Of a DNA stretch of 64,000 nucleotides, positions 58,520-64,000 are shown piece after piece; position 1 is the stretch's first letter, and every line of letters begins with the position of its first letter. The DNA lies in assembly GCA_018466975.1 (NCBI GenBank), contig CM031561.1, positions 372,001-436,000 on the forward strand, in the 5' to 3' direction. This DNA comes from Sparassis latifolia. Its lineage: Eukaryota; Basidiomycota; Agaricomycetes; Polyporales; Sparassidaceae. Position numbers and translations under genes: made by a program. The notes under the pieces are model-generated. The model ran no database searches, had not been told where the DNA came from, and was given only the letters and a program-made list of their open reading frames with translations.

Positions 58520-61500
58520 TCAGAACCAAGGAACGTAATTATCCTGCATTACCGCCAACTTTGCTGGGTTCGTAGCGTCCGCAATCATCTTCATCACCGT
58601 CTGTAATACTGTATGCATCGAGGCACTTGGGCCAGTTGGGACGCCCTTAGTCGCTTTGAATGAGTGATTTCATCACCGAGATGATCTGCAACGCACCTCG
58701 TCTCGCTCAGCCCTGCAGGCCATTGCCTCAGCTCGTTTGACGACGACTCCGATGTTGCTTGTTACATTATCCCGGAATGAGAGGTCAGTTGTCCACGGTT
58801 TCCCGTGCGAATGCATCCAGGTCATCACTTCATCTCGAGTGAAAAGGTATAGTTGTTGTTCCAGATCATACTACGACCTTTTAGATACTGCGTATGGCGA
58901 CAAAAGTAAAGAACACTTACTTCGGGTTCTGTCAAGCAGCGACCTATGGCCATGATACCAGACGCTAAGACGCCATCGCCTAATATAGGTTTGATGAAGT
59001 GCTGCATATTAGGTGTGTAGCGGAATGGAACGGTCTCGCCGGATGCAAAGAAGGGTCCGTGGCTCGTGATGCCTGTGGAAATTTCAATTACGATCCGGTG
59101 GAGGAGATGATGTTTCTTCACCTGGAAGAAGCTCACTCATAGCCATCTGACCCGTCGTTCGGGATAGATGGAAGCGAGTTGGGGTCCGACTAGTCAAACA
59201 CAAGACGTAGGTCATGAAACTTGTCGCACAGAGTTGCAGCGTAAATTGTTTCCTCATCCGCCACAATTCGCCAGGCCCGTCCATAGTGCGGATCATGTAC
59301 TGCGACTTGCATGAGAGTCAACCATAGGGACACAACAGCGACGACTTACTCGAGTTAGAATATCTTCCGGTGCGACCTTCTTTGTCACCTCGTCCAGCAA
59401 ACCCATTTTGAGTGTGTGGTACTCGGATTGACTGGGCTGCAGACATCCTCAGGGTGACGTATATCAACGGTGCCTATGTCATACACTCACCAACTTGCCA
59501 TGTCTCTGCTTGTATTCACGCAAAGTCACCTTCATTCGTTCTCCCACCACCAACGACGGATCTTCTGGCGCAATCCCACTGTCCTCGCAGTGCTGGTCGT
59601 AGATATCTGCGAGGGTGATATATGACGCGTCATTTTGCATCAAGCGAACGTTAGGACCACAAGACACAGCGGCTGGAAGATGGAACTGCAAATTGCGTTT
59701 TCGCCCCTCCTTCTTGCGGTAGAGAACACTGGAGAAACCACGACAAAGTTAGTTTGGTTTAAACTCTGCAAGATGCACTCACGCATTGAAGGTACGGAAC
59801 AATTGCATCACCCTCTCTTCACGACGACAGTGTCTACCAGAGGGAAGTTGGATGGCGAATGATGTCTTCGAATGGTCATTTCCATGTATTGTGATTCGCC
59901 GCCAATAATATCCGTGAGTGTGACAATTTTCAAACTTGGGTCCGAATTTCTGAATTCTGACGAAATTCTGGTTGTTATCTTTGTCCTGTGGGAGGGTGAG
60001 CTGAGTATTATCGATGAAAGCGCAATACAATTCACCTCAGTATATTGCCCAGGCACTTCGATTTCATCGAACTTGCTATACTGGAATTCAGTCAGATAAT
60101 GACTGAGAAGATCCAACGATTGCTCCCGAGGCCGTGAATTGAGATAGCGCTCGTATCGGTCTCGCCATTGTTGCAGCTTTCGGATATAATCATATAGAGA
60201 CATCTTGTTCTTCAAGAAATCCTCTTCATAATCTCTCTGATGACGTTTTCGTGGGCTAAGTATTAGAACATGAGAACAATGACGTACCCGTGGGCTGCCT
60301 GACAAACTTCCTGCGTATCGAGGTAGATACTTAATGATCTGCTCCGGTAATTGACCATTATCGTCTTCTCTGGACGCGCGGAACATATATTGCTTCGATC
60401 CATGGTGATTAGAGCGGTTGACAAATACCCGAGAAATTGCTCACTTGCAATGCATCCTGTAGCAACATTGATACCAGGCGATAAATTTCCTCTTCTTGAG
60501 TACCTTTGAATCTCATGATGATATGCTCAACCAATGTCTCCAGGCTGAGGATCAACAAAGGAAACGCTGTCTTGAGAATTTGAACGACCTCTTCGACGCA
60601 TTCCCAAGACGCTCGCCCAGGATGGGGGAACGTAGGGTCAGCCGTACTGCGAGCCTCGGAAGAAACTACACGTCTGGAATCAATCGGACGAGCCACGTTT
60701 TGGCTAGTCTCAGAGGGGTTGCGTAACGTGCCAGGAGAAGCATGCAATTGAGAAGCATCATCGCCAGCCATGAAAGGCTTCACAACGTCAGAACCACCGT
60801 CCATCGCAGAATCCTGCATTGCTTGGTCAGATTGGGCGCGCTTATGCGAGTCTAGGGAAACGGATGTCGACGTAGGGACTTGAGAATGATCGACATTGGC
60901 GGATCGCTGCGCTGCTGCTGCCGCCTGCCGTTTGACAAATGCCATGTCCTCCCTAGTGGTACGCAAATGAAAGAATAGTGCCTGTAGAATGCTCGTAAGC
61001 AAGTTCTCCAATCAAGGAACGATAACGCACCTGCGGATAAAGCTTCGCTAAATTGAGAAGGATATAGCGAGCTTGCTTTATTTCTCGATGAGATATGGAA
61101 AGACACAACTGCGGTATGAGCGTTATCCAATACCAGAATGCAGCGTCTCCTTTGTATGTGTCGAATGCACGCGAAATTGTGAGGGTACCGTCGTCCACGC
61201 TTAACAGCCACAACACACGAGCAAGGAGGGGGCGGCTTTTTCGACTCTTGTATTGCCCGGCGGCCTGGAGATAGCAGCTGACGGCGTTGGCTGCATACGA
61301 CATATCACTAGGAAGATCTTTGAACATGCGGTCATTGAATTTCCCCCAAGCAGCCCATGCCTTAGCCTGCAACATGTCCAGTTGCACTGCTTGACCAAAT
61401 GCCTGGTTGGCTTCTTCATTGCGGCCGAATTTCGCATGAAACATTCCTTTCAAAGTGTAGAACTCGGCCTTCTGAGTAGTGGAGAAGTACATCAAGTTGG

Positions 61501-64000
61501 TATTATTGATCACTTCCAGACCGGCTTGAAGATCTCCTGGTTTCTGGTAGTGGCAACGAGCCTGTTCTCTGAGCTTCAGGAAAGCCTCCGATATCTCTAT
61601 GTTGGGGAGGGTGTATATTCTGTTGAGAGAATTGAAACACACGTCAAGAAGCTCATGCTTGCGAGCAACATGAGCAAATCTGTTGATAATCCAAGCTGTC
61701 TCGTGATATCCGCGGTAGCCGAACGTGTTGGTGCTACCCGCCGCTGTCCCACCTGTTTGGTTAGAAGAAGTGATGAGAGGAATGTAGGCTTTGTTAATAG
61801 CATTGAACACATTTTGCCGCCATGCCACGAGGTCGCTCCAGATGCTGATATCGTCGCAGATATTTGGCAAGCGCTCACGCCAGGCTTGAAGTACCATCTT
61901 CAAATCGGAAGATTTCTTTTCAAGATTCTGTGCGTTCGTAGTAGAAAGTGAGCCAAATATCTGCACAGCCTCTTGAAGCTCGACAAATTGCTGAAAATGC
62001 TGTAACAGAGGGATATGCGCAGCCGAAAGTTGGGGAGGAAGACTGATCCACTTTCGCAGAGATAATTGCATTGCATCCTCGAGTAATTTTGTAAAGTCTT
62101 GATTCCTGTCCAGAGCACCGGGGGATTTTAACAGCGAGACGAAGGCTTCAAACACCCGACGACGAGGAGTCGCAACGTCCGGTAACATGCTAATTTGACC
62201 CTCTAGGGTATCGCGATTCTCCGCCCAATCTTTGATTCGCCAGGCGCTCTCGAGCATCAGTTCATGGTTATTTTCTCCTCTGGCAACTTCGTAGAGAGTA
62301 TCCCATTGCTGCAGTTTTTCTGCAGCCAGCATCCAGTGATCTTCCCAGAGACAGAATTCTATCTCTGAGTATGGCAGATTACCGGTCCGTGTCTTGTTCT
62401 GAGCAATTTCGTACATGTTTGCAGCTTGTTCCCACATACCACATTGTTCAAACGTGATCGCCACCTCCGTTTCTTTGAACAGTGCGTGACGGCGCCAAAG
62501 TCCGTAGAATATATCGTCTTCAGCCAGCTCAGCGTAGATCTCGGCGAGAGAATCGTAGACAGTGTCTCGGACAACACTCTCGTCCTCCCGGACACGGGTA
62601 AGAGATGACTCCAGGAATTCGGCAGCAACATGCCACGCCCCAAATGTCTTTGCAAGGTATTTCACCAGATGAGGAGGGAGAGTCATAGGAGGCGAGCATG
62701 CGTGAATGCCAGTGAGGAGAGTCTGTATGACATTGGGCCGCAACTCCGACTGCTTGACATGGTACTCTTTGCTGAGCAACGTGATCATATGATGCGTTAA
62801 GTCAACTTGTTCCCGTCTAGAAAGACAAGCCCAGGCTGCAGGAAAAACGGACACCCAGGTCTCGTGAGCCGCTTGAGGATCGAGAAATGCCAGGCGCTGC
62901 ATAGGGCGAATCAAGGACGAAGCTCGACCCAACGTGAAAGGTGGAGTCAAGGTAGCAGCATCCAAAGATCCCTTCCGGTCAAGTATGATAGAGATGTCCG
63001 TATCAACAGTACCAAGGAGGAGATGCAATGCCAAGAATATCCAATTGTGGTCAGCCAGGGCCTCCCAACTTTGCACACCAATGACATAGGTTAATCGGTT
63101 GAAGAGCGAACGTGGAACACTCATGTCCAGGAGATCTATGAAGCGCTCCCGTATATTGACATCTGGTGCGCGGCAGCCAAGCAAAAAGGGTTGTTCCAGT
63201 CGAGTTGTGAGATCGCTGCGACGCAGACCGGAATCGGTGTAGATGTCGTATATGAGTTCCAGGTAAGCATTGAATAGAGCTTCTCCGCGCTCTCCGCGCA
63301 TTTCGAAGGCAGCCATCTTCTGTAACAAGCTGGCTTTTTCCTTCATCGTAGGGTATGGATCCCGTTTGTTCATCGCCCATTCACGTGCGATGTCCAACAT
63401 GAAAGCGCAAAGTCCTCCACTTTTGGACTTCTCGACAAGGAAAACCATTTGGTTCAGAAGGTGCTTCCTCTGATCGCCAAGGTAAACCACTGCATTGCGA
63501 CAGATGTGCAGTATGGCTTCGAGTAAGCGAACGTTCAAGTCGAACCCGTTCGTAGATGGTGCTGACGCAACGTGATCCTTCGTAAGCTTGTACAACAGCT
63601 TCATCAAGGGTCCGCTGAACGGTTCTATACGTTCAGGGGTGACTTGTACGACCGACTTCAGCATAAGAAGAACACCACGCAGTATCGACACAGCGTTACC
63701 CCTTAAATTCTCTGCATTTCGCAGATTGTCGCCTATCACCGTGTAAATGAAGCTGTGAAAGTCGGAAACGTCGGTCTGATGATCGTCTTCCTCCTTTGGT
63801 AAAGGGAAAATACGTATCAAATGGTCGAAAACAAGATGCAGTGAGTCCTGGAGACTGTGGTCCTCGCTTGTCATGCCCTTTCTGACCAATTTCGTGAGGA
63901 TCTCCGCATTTTCGCTATACCAAGTGTTGTCTTTTTCTGAGGAAACGACTTGCAGGACTTTGGCGGCGAAGATGGCTTGGTTCAGCGCTACTTCACCGTT
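58520..64000 (-). CDS. TRA1: TRA1/TRRAP, PIKK-family scaffold (5' part outside the window)
   Basis: Giant pseudokinase scaffold of SAGA and NuA4 that binds activators. The long exon 63889-60953 and the open frame beyond it to the window edge cover HEAT-repeat and FAT regions (for example AWAAWGKFNDRMFKDLP, HETAWIINRFAHVARKHELL, FYTLKGMFHAKFGRNEEA). Later exons hold the kinase-like domain: NLQFHLPAAVSCGPNVRLMQ, EDPSLVVGERMKVTLREYKQ, FTLQLCATSFMTYVLCLTSR and [35 protein letters not shown]; the usual kinase DFG/HRD triads are not seen, as expected for Tra1. The end is a FATC domain finishing DNYVPWF at 58522. The N-terminal majority of this ~3,700-residue family lies outside the window. Introns are short and many 5' of 60.9 kb. 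Confidence 0.93.

Overview
The window is nuclear DNA from a filamentous fungus, almost certainly a basidiomycete of the class Agaricomycetes (a mushroom or wood-decay fungus). The evidence is the dense, two-stranded gene layout, many introns of about 50-60 bp with GTRNGT donors, GC-rich coding sequence, and protein types typical of the class: a GPI-anchored chitin deacetylase, clustered four-helix membrane proteins, a multi-exon protein rich in YP motifs, and a short orphan protein family. No bacterial, organellar or viral genes were recognised. Gene coordinates run from start to stop codon and include introns; introns were inferred by eye from GT..AG sites and frame continuity.

Layout. 0-8 kb, minus strand: chitin deacetylase, TFIIF alpha (TFG1) and a bHLH regulator. 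8-16 kb: the alternative clamp loader ELG1 shares a divergent promoter with a JMJD7-type hydroxylase, followed by NHP2 (H/ACA snoRNP) and BFR1. 16-23.5 kb, minus: the RFX-family repressor RFX1, the endopolyphosphatase PPN1 and a small orphan gene. 24-33 kb, plus: acetoacetyl-CoA synthetase, a tandem trio of multi-pass membrane proteins, and the E2 enzyme UBC8. 33.7-36.8 kb: a short THOC5 and glucose-6-phosphate dehydrogenase, divergent. 37-41.7 kb: an orphan gene with a good TATA box, then 3 kb of noncoding DNA with diverged repeats and a long palindrome. 41.7-44 kb: a RING + LON-domain protein with a reading-frame problem. 44-50 kb: an accessory-looking island holding a modular YP-repeat gene and a decayed minisatellite. 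50-54 kb, minus: a DCAF-type WD40 protein and an acidic nuclear protein. 54.7-64 kb: vacuolar aspartic protease, a BRD8-like bromodomain protein and TRA1, which runs off the window end.

Most genes are housekeeping and do not form one pathway. There are functional pairings: ELG1/JMJD7, THOC5/G6PD and PEP4/BRD8 have short shared promoters, and BRD8-like and TRA1, both NuA4-type acetyltransferase subunits, lie tail to tail. No biosynthetic or defence system was identified. The least explained parts are the YP-repeat gene (45.4-49.3 kb), the repeat-rich 38.7-41.1 kb stretch next to the orphan gene, and the membrane protein trio (27.8-31.7 kb).
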